Source: Lachnospiraceae bacterium
GTDB lineage: Bacteria; Bacillota_A; Clostridia; Lachnospirales; Lachnospiraceae
Length of the DNA stretch: 13,779 nt
Assembly (NCBI GenBank): GCA_009774655.1
Contig: VSOD01000066.1
Span: 1 to 13,779 of the forward strand
Direction of reading: 5' to 3'
In this document: one piece after another, positions 7,637-13,779 of the stretch
Layout: each line of letters starts with the position of its first letter
Numbering within the stretch: the stretch's first letter is position 1
Notes under the pieces: generated by a model
Database searches by the model: none
The model's input: the letters and a program-made list of their open reading frames with translations, nothing else
What the model was told of the DNA's origin: nothing
Made by a program: the position numbers and the translations under genes

Positions 7637-7671
7637 AACAGTCTGTGTTTGTGACAGACTGTTCTTTTTTT
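7637..7671. terminator. Rho-independent terminator, bidirectional (csrA and glycosyltransferase)
   Basis: AACAGTCTGT (7637-7646) and ACAGACTGTT (7654-7663) form a perfect 10-bp stem with a 7-base loop. It is followed by CTTTTTTT on the plus strand and preceded by a run of six A (7633-7638), which gives a U tract on the minus strand. It ends the flgM-csrA operon and, from the other side, the convergent glycosyltransferase gene, whose stop codon (7670-7672) lies at its edge. Confidence 0.92.
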
Positions 7672-8902
7672 AAAGCAGGGAATTTAACACCCGGATCATC
7701 TCCGCAACCCGGATCTCATAAGTGTGCAGCGCAGCCACCTTTTCATAACCGTTCAGGGCGATCTCGATGCGCTCGTCCTCGTGGCTTAAGTAATACCGGA
7801 CCTTCTGTTCCAGTTCTTCCATCGACTCGTAGGTTTCCAGTTCCCGTCCGATCTCGAAATATTCCGGGATCTCAGCCTGCCAGTTGGTCAAAAGGAAGCC
7901 GCCGCAGCCCAGCACGTCCCAAATCCGCTGGGAGAGGCCGGTCTCGATGGGGCGCATGGTGATGTTTAAATTGATCCTGCTTGCGTGAAAGATTTTGGGC
8001 ATCTGGGTCAGTGTCAGTGCAGGCCCTTTGCAGTGTACTTTGGGAAGCGCCGACGTATCGCTGCGGGTGTAGAGATTGACCTGAAAATGCTCCGCCAGCC
8101 GGTTCAGCGTCCGCTCCCGCTCGACGGCCGCCAGTTTTATGCCGATATACTGGTGTGCGGTCAGATAGCGTCCGGTGTCCGTGTAAGTGTCGCCGCCTCT
8201 GTAAAAATCCGGATCGACCTCTGTGATCTCACGGATGACACGGTCCGTCAGTGCATTGGCGATGAAATTACAGCCGTATACTTTAAGCTGTGCCTCGATC
8301 AGTCCGTCCACAAAGCCGCGGGTGTGCTCTGAAAGGCCGGTGCAGGCAGCGGCGGCAGCGTCTGTCCCGGCAGGCAGCGGCTGTGCATGGAGCAGCCTGT
8401 CGTAGCGGCATTTTTCCGTATAGAGGGAACCTACGAAGCTGACGTCGCCGCCATATCCGGCAAAATCCTTTTCCGTCATGCCAAGCACGGCCCTTTCCCA
8501 GCGCTTTACGTTTGCGGCCAGGGGCAGATAGAAGATCCGTCCGGGGTTTACCGGATGAAACGACTGATACTGTGCATGGTCGAATAAGAAAATGCGGTTC
8601 CACTCGTTTTTCAGGGCGTTGGAGAACAGCTCCGGCACGGGAGAGTCCACGCTCCAGCATACGTAGGGCACCTTGAAGCGATTGCAGGTATAGGAGATCG
8701 CCGGGAAGAAATTGATGCTGAACACGAAAGCGAAAGAATGCTCCGTCAGCCATTGTGTGAGCCGGAGGGCGCACTGCTGCGGCGAGACATGTTTATCGGT
8801 CATTTCTGTTTCTTCCGTGCAGACCGTGATGCCGAAATCGGTGAAGGTCTGGATAAGATCGGGTTCACAGATGTTGTTGTAGCGGTAAAATAAGATTTCC
8901 AT
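7670..8902 (-). CDS. CgeB/DUF3880-type glycosyltransferase, possible flagellin glycosylation enzyme
   Basis: The 410-residue product looks like the CgeB-like glycosyltransferases: an N-terminal DUF3880-type segment (MEILFYRYNNICEPDLIQTF), then PYVCWSVDSPVPELFSNALK and FYLPLAANVKRWE, DVSFVGSLYTEKCRYDRLL, and a C-terminal GT-B domain with TGLSQRIWDVLGCGGFLLTN followed by AEIPEYFEIG (residues 321-351), the presumed nucleotide-sugar site. No signal peptide or membrane helix is seen, so it should act in the cytoplasm. I chose the ATG at 8902 because GGAGG lies five bases before it and homology-like sequence starts there. A longer frame to 9034 exists but would overlap the opposite-strand flaG promoter. 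It lies convergent to csrA and divergent from flaG, at the place of hag in Bacillus. Modification of flagellin is inferred from context only; substrate and sugar are unknown. Confidence 0.82.
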   Translation of the reverse strand: MEILFYRYNNICEPDLIQTFTDFGITVCTEETEMTDKHVSPQQCALRLTQWLTEHSFAFVFSINFFPAISYTCNRFKVPYVCWSVDSPVPELFSNALKNEWNRIFLFDHAQYQSFHPVNPGRIFYLPLAANVKRWERAVLGMTEKDFAGYGGDVSFVGSLYTEKCRYDRLLHAQPLPAGTDAAAAACTGLSEHTRGFVDGLIEAQLKVYGCNFIANALTDRVIREITEVDPDFYRGGDTYTDTGRYLTAHQYIGIKLAAVERERTLNRLAEHFQVNLYTRSDTSALPKVHCKGPALTLTQMPKIFHASRINLNITMRPIETGLSQRIWDVLGCGGFLLTNWQAEIPEYFEIGRELETYESMEELEQKVRYYLSHEDERIEIALNGYEKVAALHTYEIRVAEMIRVLNSLL

Positions 8903-8953
8903 AGGGGCCTCCGTTCTGACCAGCGATGGTTTTTTGTTGTGAAACATGATGAT

Positions 8954-8959
8954 ATTGTA
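8954..8959 (-). promoter_or_regulatory. Candidate extended -10 element of the glycosyltransferase gene
   Basis: Read on the minus strand this is TGTTACAAT: a TACAAT -10 box preceded by TG one base upstream (extended -10). No good -35 box is seen at 17 bases. Transcription would begin near 8947 and give a leader of about 45 bases. It is the best candidate in the gap but remains weakly supported. Confidence 0.35.
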
Positions 8960-8991
8960 ACATAATAGTGCCCGTTTTGTATCAGCTGCCC

Positions 8992-9018
8992 TAAACATAT
9001 TCTTCATTTTTCCGATAT
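8992..9018 (+). promoter_or_regulatory. Sigma-28 promoter of flaG-fliD
   Basis: TAAACATA (8992-8999), an 11-base spacer, then TCCGATAT (9011-9018). The TAAA core, the CCGATA core and the spacing match the sigma-28 pattern and repeat the layout of the flgM promoter, including T in place of the first G of the -10 box. The start would be near 9025, leaving a long leader of about 139 bases before flaG. Confidence 0.82.
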
Positions 9019-9024
9019 ATATAT

Positions 9025-9163
9025 CAAAGATCACGTGGTAACTCTCTGCGACTGTGCCCCGAAATCTGCCCTGATCACGAAGGACGCTGTATACTGGAGA
9101 GGAACGGACGTTATCAATAGACGATTCTATAAAGTATACTATATCACATGGAGGTGATCGGCA
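9025..9163 (+). promoter_or_regulatory. Long flaG leader with clustered GGA motifs and very strong Shine-Dalgarno
   Basis: The leader has GGA at 9082, 9096, 9101, 9106 and 9150. The middle three lie in a loop bounded by GTATACT (9089-9095) and AGTATAC (9133-9139), a 7-bp stem. The last is part of GGAGGTGATC (9150-9159), a ten-base match to the complement of the 16S rRNA 3' end, four bases before the ATG. Several GGA sites with one on the ribosome binding site is the usual picture of a CsrA target. Binding by CsrA here is inference. Confidence 0.45.
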
Positions 9164-9616
9164 ATGGCAATCGAACCATTAAACAGTGCTATGACCTATC
9201 AGGCACAGGCGGCTGTAAAACCGCAGACAGTAACACAGGTGAACACGGAAGTTCCCGAGGACGGACAGACAGTCAATGTTGATGCGACCACTGCATCCGT
9301 GACCAAAGTGCAGGCCGAAGACGAGCAGGCAGGCAGCGAAGGCAACGGCAGCGAGCAGCAGCAGGAGAAAATGGACGCACAGGTTCCCGGGATGCCGGAC
9401 AGCCTGAAGAAGATGATCGCAGACATGAACAAGAAGATCCGCAATACCAATGCGGAAGCGGTGTTCGGCGTTCATGAGAAGACGAACAGGATCATGATCA
9501 AGATACTGGATAAGGATACGAAGGAGGTTCTGAAAGAATTTCCGCCGGAGAAGACGCTCGACATGATCGCGAGCATCTGGGAGATGGCAGGTATCCTTGT
9601 AGATGAGAAACTATAG
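9164..9616 (+). CDS. flaG: FlaG family flagellar protein
   Basis: The 150-residue protein has a long polar, low-complexity N-terminal half (rich in Gln, Glu, Ala and Thr, for example SEGNGSEQQQEKMDAQ at about 58-73). It has a conserved C-terminal FlaG domain: DMNKKIRNTNAEAVFGVHEK, then NRIMIKILDKDTKEVLKEFPPEKTLDMIASIWEMAGILVDEKL. FlaG is a small protein of unclear mechanism, linked in some bacteria to filament length. It is the counterpart of yvyC in the B. subtilis order hag-yvyC-fliD-fliS-fliT. The ATG at 9164 has an exceptionally strong ribosome binding site. A sigma-28 promoter lies 146 bases upstream, and fliD follows after 44 bases in the same transcript. Confidence 0.9.
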   Translation: MAIEPLNSAMTYQAQAAVKPQTVTQVNTEVPEDGQTVNVDATTASVTKVQAEDEQAGSEGNGSEQQQEKMDAQVPGMPDSLKKMIADMNKKIRNTNAEAVFGVHEKTNRIMIKILDKDTKEVLKEFPPEKTLDMIASIWEMAGILVDEKL

Positions 9617-9660
9617 TATTGCAACAGGAGATGGCAGACAGCATTTAGGAGGAAACGAAA

Positions 9661-11976
9661 ATGGCTATCAGAATTACGGGTATGTATTCCGGTTTGGATA
9701 CGGAGAGTATCATCAGCGAACTTGCCTCTGCGCAGAGCGTTAAGAAGAACAAACTCGTGAAGGCGCAGACCAAACTGAGCTGGAAGCAGGATGCATGGAA
9801 GGCCCTGAACACGAAGATTTACAGTTTTTACACGAACATACTGGACAATATGCGCTTTGAAGGTTCTTATATGCGGAAATCGACGAAGGTATCGCATCCC
9901 AATGCGGTAAGCATCGTCACCTCGGCAGACGCGCCGAACAGCGTGCAGACTTTGAAGATCGGGCAGTTGGCGAAGCAGGGGTATCTGACCGGCGGCAAGC
10001 TTGCTCCGATTAAAGATAAAGACGGAAATGACGTCAAGGTTTCGGCGATGACGAAATTAAAGGATATGGGATTTTCCGGAGAAGGTTCCTTCCGTGTGAA
10101 AGTGAACGGCAGATCCACGGATATCACGCTCAAAGAGGATATGAAGATATCCGACGTGGTAAACCAGCTGAATGCGGCAGGCCTTTCGGCGAGCTTTGAT
10201 GCCAAGAACCAGAGATTTTATATAAATGCCAAGAACTCCGGCGCGACGGCTGATTTTACGATCACGAGCAATGATGCCGGCGGTAAGGATATTCTCGGCA
10301 AGCTGGGCCTGGTAGCAGCTTATGACACGACAAGTAACGAGTATAAAGAGTATCAGCTGTGGGCCAGCTATAAAACGGATCTGACAGCCCGTGGAGATGC
10401 AGAGGCTAAAGAGATTGCCAGGCTGATCGCTGCCAAGAAGGCCAGCACGGATTCTTTGTTGAAAGCCAATGAGGAATATCAGAAGCGTCTGGATGCGCTG
10501 TTCAAAGATAATGACGAGAACAGCAAATATCAGATCGACTATGACGAGAACGACAAGGATAAGGTCAATGCCCAGGCCGATGCTTTATATGAAGAACTGT
10601 ACGGCCCCGAGACACCCAAGCTGGATAAGGATGGCAAGCCGGTACTGGATGATGACGGCAAACCGGTCATGGAGCGGGTCGGCGGCCTCAAGAAGACGCT
10701 GGACGATGCGAAGGATGCCCTGAAAAAGGCGCAGGAGGAGCTGGCGGAACTGAAAAAGAATAATACTGCCACAGAGGTTGACATTGAACTGGCAGAGAAA
10801 GCAGTGACGGAGGCCAGCGAGAAAGTAACCGATGCTCAGAAAGCTTTCAATGAGAAGAACGCTCACTACAGTTATGTCAAGGGTGTTGCCAATATCCAGA
10901 ATGCGATAGAGGCCAACAAGGAGACGATCGCCGATAACAGATCCTACTATGAAGTCGATCCGACCACCGGCGAGCCGGTCCTGGATGCCGATAAGAAGCT
11001 GCAGGCTACCCAGAAAGCCAAGGATGAGATAGCAGGTTATTTTGATGATAAAATAGCGATGGCAGAGCAGTATCTGAAGGATGCGGCGGATTATGAAACT
11101 CTTTCCGATGCTGAGAAGGAAGCGCTGGGGCTGGCCACCAAGATCGACGGCCGTGACGCTGTGATCGATCTGAACGGCGTAGAATATACAAGCAGCAAGA
11201 ACACCTTCGAGATCAACGGTATGACCATCACGGTACAGCAGGAGATCTCGGAAGAGATCACGTTGACCACCGCAGAGGATACCGACGAGATCTTCAATAT
11301 GATCAAGAACTTCTTCACCGAGTACAATAAGCTGATCAATGAGATGGACGGCCTGTACAATGCGGATTCTTCAAAGGGCTATGAGCCGCTTCTGTCCGAG
11401 GAGAAGCAGGGGCTGGCGGATGCCGAGATCGAGGAGTGGGAGAAGAAGATCAAGGATTCTCTGCTGCGCAGAGATTCCACGCTGCGTAACGTGACGGATG
11501 CCATGAAGAATGCGTTGATGCAGGGCGCTACCGTAAACGGCAGGAAGATGTATTTGTCTGATTTCGGTATCAATACACTGGGGTATTTCAATGCGGCCGA
11601 TAACGAGAAAGGCGCTTACCATATCGACGGTGACAAAGACGATCCGGCTGTGGCGAACAATGATGATAAGCTGCGCGCCATGATCGCATCCGATCCGGCG
11701 ACCGTACAGAAATTCTTTGCAGGACTGTCCAAGAATCTTTATGATACACTGACGGATAAGATGAAGGCCATCAAGGATACCAGCAGCGCCTTTACCGTCT
11801 ACAACGATAAGACGATGGAGAAGGAATATAAAGATTATACCGACAGGATCAAGAAGGAAGAGACCAAGCTGAATGCCCTGATTGATAACTGGTATAAGAA
11901 GTTCTCGGCGATGGAGACGGCCATGGCGAAGCTGCAGTCCAAGAACAATGCCGTATCCGGTATGCTCGGCGGCTGA
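9661..11976 (+). CDS. fliD: FliD, filament cap protein (HAP2), with large coiled-coil insertion
   Basis: FliD caps the filament tip and guides flagellin folding and insertion. The N-terminus MAIRITGMYSGLDTESIISE, with KLSWKQDAWKALNTKIYSFY (38-57), is the FliD N-terminal domain. NGVEYTSSKNTFEINGMTIT (505-524), MIKNFFTEYNKLINEMDGLY (547-566) and the helical C-terminus KLNALIDNWYKKFSAMETAMAKLQSKNNAVSGML make up the FliD C-terminal domain. At 771 residues it is much longer than the E. coli protein (468). The excess sits at about residues 225-495, a hydrophilic helical insertion with heptad-like parts (LKKTLDDAKDALKKAQEELA) and a short internal duplication LDKDGKPVLDDDGKPVM. There are no cysteines. 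AGGAGG lies eight bases before the ATG. It ends TGA-TAA. FliS or the downstream FliT-like protein may be its chaperone. Confidence 0.93.
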   Translation: MAIRITGMYSGLDTESIISELASAQSVKKNKLVKAQTKLSWKQDAWKALNTKIYSFYTNILDNMRFEGSYMRKSTKVSHPNAVSIVTSADAPNSVQTLKIGQLAKQGYLTGGKLAPIKDKDGNDVKVSAMTKLKDMGFSGEGSFRVKVNGRSTDITLKEDMKISDVVNQLNAAGLSASFDAKNQRFYINAKNSGATADFTITSNDAGGKDILGKLGLVAAYDTTSNEYKEYQLWASYKTDLTARGDAEAKEIARLIAAKKASTDSLLKANEEYQKRLDALFKDNDENSKYQIDYDENDKDKVNAQADALYEELYGPETPKLDKDGKPVLDDDGKPVMERVGGLKKTLDDAKDALKKAQEELAELKKNNTATEVDIELAEKAVTEASEKVTDAQKAFNEKNAHYSYVKGVANIQNAIEANKETIADNRSYYEVDPTTGEPVLDADKKLQATQKAKDEIAGYFDDKIAMAEQYLKDAADYETLSDAEKEALGLATKIDGRDAVIDLNGVEYTSSKNTFEINGMTITVQQEISEEITLTTAEDTDEIFNMIKNFFTEYNKLINEMDGLYNADSSKGYEPLLSEEKQGLADAEIEEWEKKIKDSLLRRDSTLRNVTDAMKNALMQGATVNGRKMYLSDFGINTLGYFNAADNEKGAYHIDGDKDDPAVANNDDKLRAMIASDPATVQKFFAGLSKNLYDTLTDKMKAIKDTSSAFTVYNDKTMEKEYKDYTDRIKKEETKLNALIDNWYKKFSAMETAMAKLQSKNNAVSGMLGG

Positions 11977-12148
11977 TAAGCTGATGACGGAGCGGAAAAC
12001 CGCCGTCTGTCCAGCCTGACAGACATAACATATAGTAAACCACATAACAAAAGGTATATGAAGGCGGCGCATTGATGTGCTGTCAGGTACACCGTATCGA
12101 AAGCGCCTGTGCAGGGACTTTTCCGATACGGTGTATTGATTTAAAATA
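11977..12148 (+). other. Hairpin-rich gap after fliD (possible terminator or mRNA 3' end structures)
   Basis: Three inverted repeats are seen. Hairpin A: GACGG-AG-CGG (11986-11995), AAAA loop, CCGCCGTC (12000-12007). Hairpin B: GTCTGTC (12005-12011), 6-base loop, GACAGAC (12018-12024). A and B share 12005-12007, so they cannot both form. Hairpin C: TACACCGTATCG (12088-12099) with CGATACGGTGTA (12124-12135), a 12-bp stem, followed by TTGATTT, a poor U tract. An outer pair CTGTCA (12080-12085) and TGACAG (12150-12155) flanks C and overlaps the -35 box of the fliS promoter. No coding frame is convincing here. Confidence 0.6.
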
Positions 12149-12177
12149 TTGACAGGCCGCGCAGTCAACTGTATTAT
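12149..12177 (+). promoter_or_regulatory. Sigma-A promoter of fliS
   Basis: TTGACA (12149-12154) is a perfect -35 box. A 17-base spacer leads to TATTAT (12172-12177), five of six for the -10 box. Transcription would start near 12184, about 31 bases before fliS. No sigma-28 boxes with correct spacing are seen in this gap, so fliS and the next gene seem to have housekeeping expression of their own. Confidence 0.8.
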
Positions 12178-12214
12178 TAAACTATAGACCTTTAAATGCA
12201 GGAGGAAGAATCAT

Positions 12215-12592
12215 ATGCCAGTACAGAATCCCTATGAACAGTATCAGAGAAATAAAGTATTGACAGCCACACCGGCGGAAGTGACTTTGATGCTATACGA
12301 GGGCGCGATCAAATTTTGTAACATTGCCATCATGGCGATTGAGAATAATGAGATGGAGAAAGCACACAACAATATCATGAAGACACAGCGTATCATCGAA
12401 GAGTTTCGTAATACGCTGGATCGTCAGTATGAGGTGGCGGAAGATTTTGACAGAATCTATGTCTATGTGCTCCGTCGTCTGTTCGAGGCCAATGTCAGGA
12501 AGGACAAGGAGATATTGGAAGAGGTGAACGGACATCTTAGAAGCCTCCGGGATACCTGGAAGGAAGTTATGAAGAAGTGCAATAAGGCGTAA
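12215..12592 (+). CDS. fliS: FliS, flagellin export chaperone
   Basis: The 125-residue helical protein begins MPVQNPYEQYQRNKVLTATP and continues AEVTLMLYEGAIKFCNIAIMAIENNEMEKAHNNIMKTQRIIEEFRNTLD, the hallmark of FliS. FliS binds the C-terminal D0 helix of flagellin, stops it polymerising in the cytoplasm and brings it to the export gate. It can also bind FliW-related partners in Gram-positives. Its length is normal. AGGAGG (12200-12205) is nine bases before the ATG at 12215. It has its own sigma-A-like promoter and is followed after 42 bases by a FliT/FlgN-like gene. Flagellin, its client, must be encoded elsewhere. Confidence 0.94.
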   Translation: MPVQNPYEQYQRNKVLTATPAEVTLMLYEGAIKFCNIAIMAIENNEMEKAHNNIMKTQRIIEEFRNTLDRQYEVAEDFDRIYVYVLRRLFEANVRKDKEILEEVNGHLRSLRDTWKEVMKKCNKA

Positions 12593-12634
12593 CAGACAGT
12601 TGGCTGTTACAGCAGGATATAAAGGGGTATGTTT

Positions 12635-13111
12635 ATGAGCCAGAGCGGTGCACAGATATTATTACAGAGTCTGGAGAAGAAGACGAAGCTGCTTGACGAT
12701 ATGATCCGGCAGAACGGTGTGCAGGAAGAGCTTCTGAAAGAAGAAGATCTGGATATGGATGCCTTTGATGAGGCGATCAACCAGCAGGGCTTCTACATAG
12801 AAGAACTGGACAAACTGGATCAGGGTTTTGAAACTGTCTATGACAGGGTGCGGGAGGAACTGCTCCGGGACAAGGCGCGTTACCGCATGGAGATCATACG
12901 CATGAAAGAGCTGATTCAGCAGATCACAGACAAGATCGTGACGCTGAATGCAGGCAATATGCGCAATAAGATGCTGGCGGAGAACCAGTTTAACAGGAAG
13001 CGGGTTGCCATCGGCACCGGCGCTTCCCAGAACAAAGCGGCCAGGAACTATTATAACAATATGAACCGTCTCAATTATGTGAGTCCGCAGTTTTACGATA
13101 ATAAGAAATAA
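12635..13111 (+). CDS. FliT/FlgN-like flagellar chaperone, function unproven
   Basis: The 158-residue, mostly helical and highly charged protein sits in the fliT position after fliS. Its visible pattern is an N-terminal helix (LLQSLEKKTKLLDDMIRQNG), a segment EEDLDMDAFDEAINQQGFYIEELDKLDQGFETVYDRV, a long helix with MEIIRMKELIQQITDKIVTL, and a C-terminus NYYNNMNRLNYVSPQFYDNKK. The E-x-L-D-x-L-D-x-G-F-E segment resembles FlgN/FliT-type chaperones. I chose ATG 12635 because AAAGGGG (12621-12627) is seven bases away; an in-frame ATG at 12629 is too close to that site. A role in binding FliD, as for FliT, is inferred from order. It could instead be a second FlgN-type chaperone for one of the two FlgK proteins. 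A terminator follows. Confidence 0.7.
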   Translation: MSQSGAQILLQSLEKKTKLLDDMIRQNGVQEELLKEEDLDMDAFDEAINQQGFYIEELDKLDQGFETVYDRVREELLRDKARYRMEIIRMKELIQQITDKIVTLNAGNMRNKMLAENQFNRKRVAIGTGASQNKAARNYYNNMNRLNYVSPQFYDNKK

Positions 13112-13121
13112 AGTTGTTTAT

Positions 13122-13157
13122 GCACCTTGCATCTCCGGGTAGATGGAAGGTGCTTTT
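13122..13157 (+). terminator. Rho-independent terminator after fliS and the FliT-like gene
   Basis: GCACCTT (13122-13128) pairs with AAGGTGC (13147-13153). After one G-G mismatch, CATCT (13130-13134) pairs with AGATG (13141-13145), with a six-base loop. TTTT follows at 13154-13157. Twelve pairs and a short T run make a moderate intrinsic terminator. Confidence 0.75.
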
Positions 13158-13181
13158 ATCAATCGCGACAGGAATTTGACC

Positions 13182-13779
13182 ATGGAAGCATATACAGGAT
13201 TTGCACAGGTATACGATACGTTTATGGATGACACGCCCTATGAGGAGTGGAGCCGCTTTTTGCCGGCGCTGTTGCAAAAACACCGGGGAGGCGGGCAGGA
13301 TTCTGTGTCGTCCGGCACCGTCCCGGCGGACGGCAAAGGCACGGGTAATCATTATGCCATAGAAACTGACGATAATGTCATAAAAGAGAATCTGCGTCAG
13401 GAGCAGAATACCATTCTGGATCTGGGCTGTGGTACGGGCACGCTGACGCAGCTTCTGGCCGCACAGGGCTATGATATGATCGGGATAGATAACGCGCAGG
13501 AGATGCTGCAGATTGCCATAGAGAAAAGAGACAGCGCAGGGCTGGATATCCTCTATCTGCTGCAGGACATGCGGACATTTGAACTGTACGGTACAGTCGG
13601 CGCCGTGATCAGTGTCTGCGATTCGGTCAACTATCTGCTGGAAGAGGAGGAGATCGTGCAGACCTTCCGACTGGTCAATAATTACCTTTTTCCGCAGGGG
13701 ATCTTTATCTTCGATTTCAATACGGTATATAAATATGCGCAGGTCATAGGGGATGCCACGATCGCGGAGACACGGGAAG
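13182..13779 (+). CDS. Class I SAM-dependent methyltransferase, partial (runs off the right edge)
   Basis: The frame opens at ATG 13182, with AGGA eight bases upstream, and stays open to the window end (199 residues seen). It shows MEAYTGFAQVYDTFMDDTPYEEW at the start, motif I ILDLGCGTGTL (78-88), an acidic loop GIDNAQEML (101-109), and LLQDMRTFELYGTVGAVISVCDSVNYLL (126-153), then FIFDFNT. These are the SAM-binding Rossmann motifs. The substrate cannot be told. Between residues 35 and 72 lies a polar, glycine-rich, low-complexity segment where such proteins normally go straight to motif I; it looks like an insertion. It is separated from the chaperone genes by a terminator, so it is probably an unrelated neighbour rather than a flagellar gene. 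Confidence 0.85.
   Translation, partial: MEAYTGFAQVYDTFMDDTPYEEWSRFLPALLQKHRGGGQDSVSSGTVPADGKGTGNHYAIETDDNVIKENLRQEQNTILDLGCGTGTLTQLLAAQGYDMIGIDNAQEMLQIAIEKRDSAGLDILYLLQDMRTFELYGTVGAVISVCDSVNYLLEEEEIVQTFRLVNNYLFPQGIFIFDFNTVYKYAQVIGDATIAETRE

Noticed and set aside
8903..9034. Upstream extension of 44 codons for the glycosyltransferase (ATG at 9034).
   Set aside because: The extension does not look like the family N-terminus, lacks a good ribosome binding site and would cover the flaG sigma-28 promoter; ATG 8902 has GGAGG.
9111..9140. TTATCA and TATACT upstream of flaG as a possible sigma-A promoter.
   Set aside because: The -35 box matches only four of six with an 18-base spacer, and a much better sigma-28 promoter lies upstream; the TATACT is also part of the leader stem.
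9025..9163. A c-di-GMP or other known riboswitch in the long flaG leader.
   Set aside because: I could not find the conserved core sequences or a multi-stem fold of a known class, and there is no terminator-like switch before the start codon.
10930..11604. Three GCCGATAA strings inside fliD (10930, 10987 and about 11597) that match the sigma-28 -10 box.
   Set aside because: None has TAAA at the required distance upstream, and all fall in Ala-Asp-Asn/Lys codons of fliD.
12629..12634. ATG at 12629 as the start of the FliT-like gene.
   Set aside because: It lies one base after the AAAGGGG ribosome binding site; the ATG at 12635 has a normal seven-base gap.
1..13779. Mobile elements, CRISPR arrays, tRNA or rRNA genes, defence systems.
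   Set aside because: No transposase or integrase frame, repeat-spacer pattern, cloverleaf or rRNA-like sequence was seen; nearly all of the window is flagellar coding sequence.

Overview
The window is a late flagellar gene cluster from a Gram-positive motile anaerobe, most likely a Clostridia member close to Lachnospiraceae. The assignment is inferred from moderate GC content, strong AGGAGG-type ribosome binding sites, the gene order flgM-flgN-flgK-flgL-fliW-csrA followed by flaG-fliD-fliS, and the presence of FliW with CsrA. No species can be named from the sequence alone.

Layout. Positions 1-829 hold the C-terminal end of an FtsX-type ABC permease whose frame is closed by a stop at 8-10, so it looks broken. 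A near-consensus sigma-28 promoter (849-875) then drives a compact plus-strand operon at 916-7618: flgM (anti-sigma-28), flgN (chaperone), two tandem divergent flgK genes, flgL, fliW and csrA. A long RNA hairpin with a GAAA tetraloop lies between flgL and fliW. A strong terminator, usable from both sides, closes the operon at 7637-7671. A convergent minus-strand CgeB/DUF3880-type glycosyltransferase (7670-8902) occupies the place where Bacillus carries the flagellin gene hag. A second sigma-28 promoter (8992-9018) serves flaG and an unusually long fliD. After a hairpin-rich 238-base gap, a good sigma-A promoter (12149-12177) drives fliS and a FliT/FlgN-like chaperone gene, closed by a terminator at 13122-13157. 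A SAM-dependent methyltransferase gene runs off the right edge.

How the genes work together. FlgK, FlgL and FliD are the hook-filament junction and cap proteins. FlgN, FliS and probably the FliT-like protein are their export chaperones. FlgM holds sigma-28 inactive until the hook is complete, and its own gene has a sigma-28 promoter. FliW and CsrA form the partner-switch that couples flagellin secretion to flagellin mRNA translation. The glycosyltransferase is a plausible flagellin-modifying enzyme. No flagellin gene is present in the window.

I see no tRNA, rRNA, CRISPR array, insertion sequence or prophage. This is a recognisable flagellar locus rather than a new system. The points of most interest are the structured RNA before fliW, the GGA-rich flaG leader, the cysteine-rich second FlgK, the large insertion in FliD, and the glycosyltransferase in the hag position.
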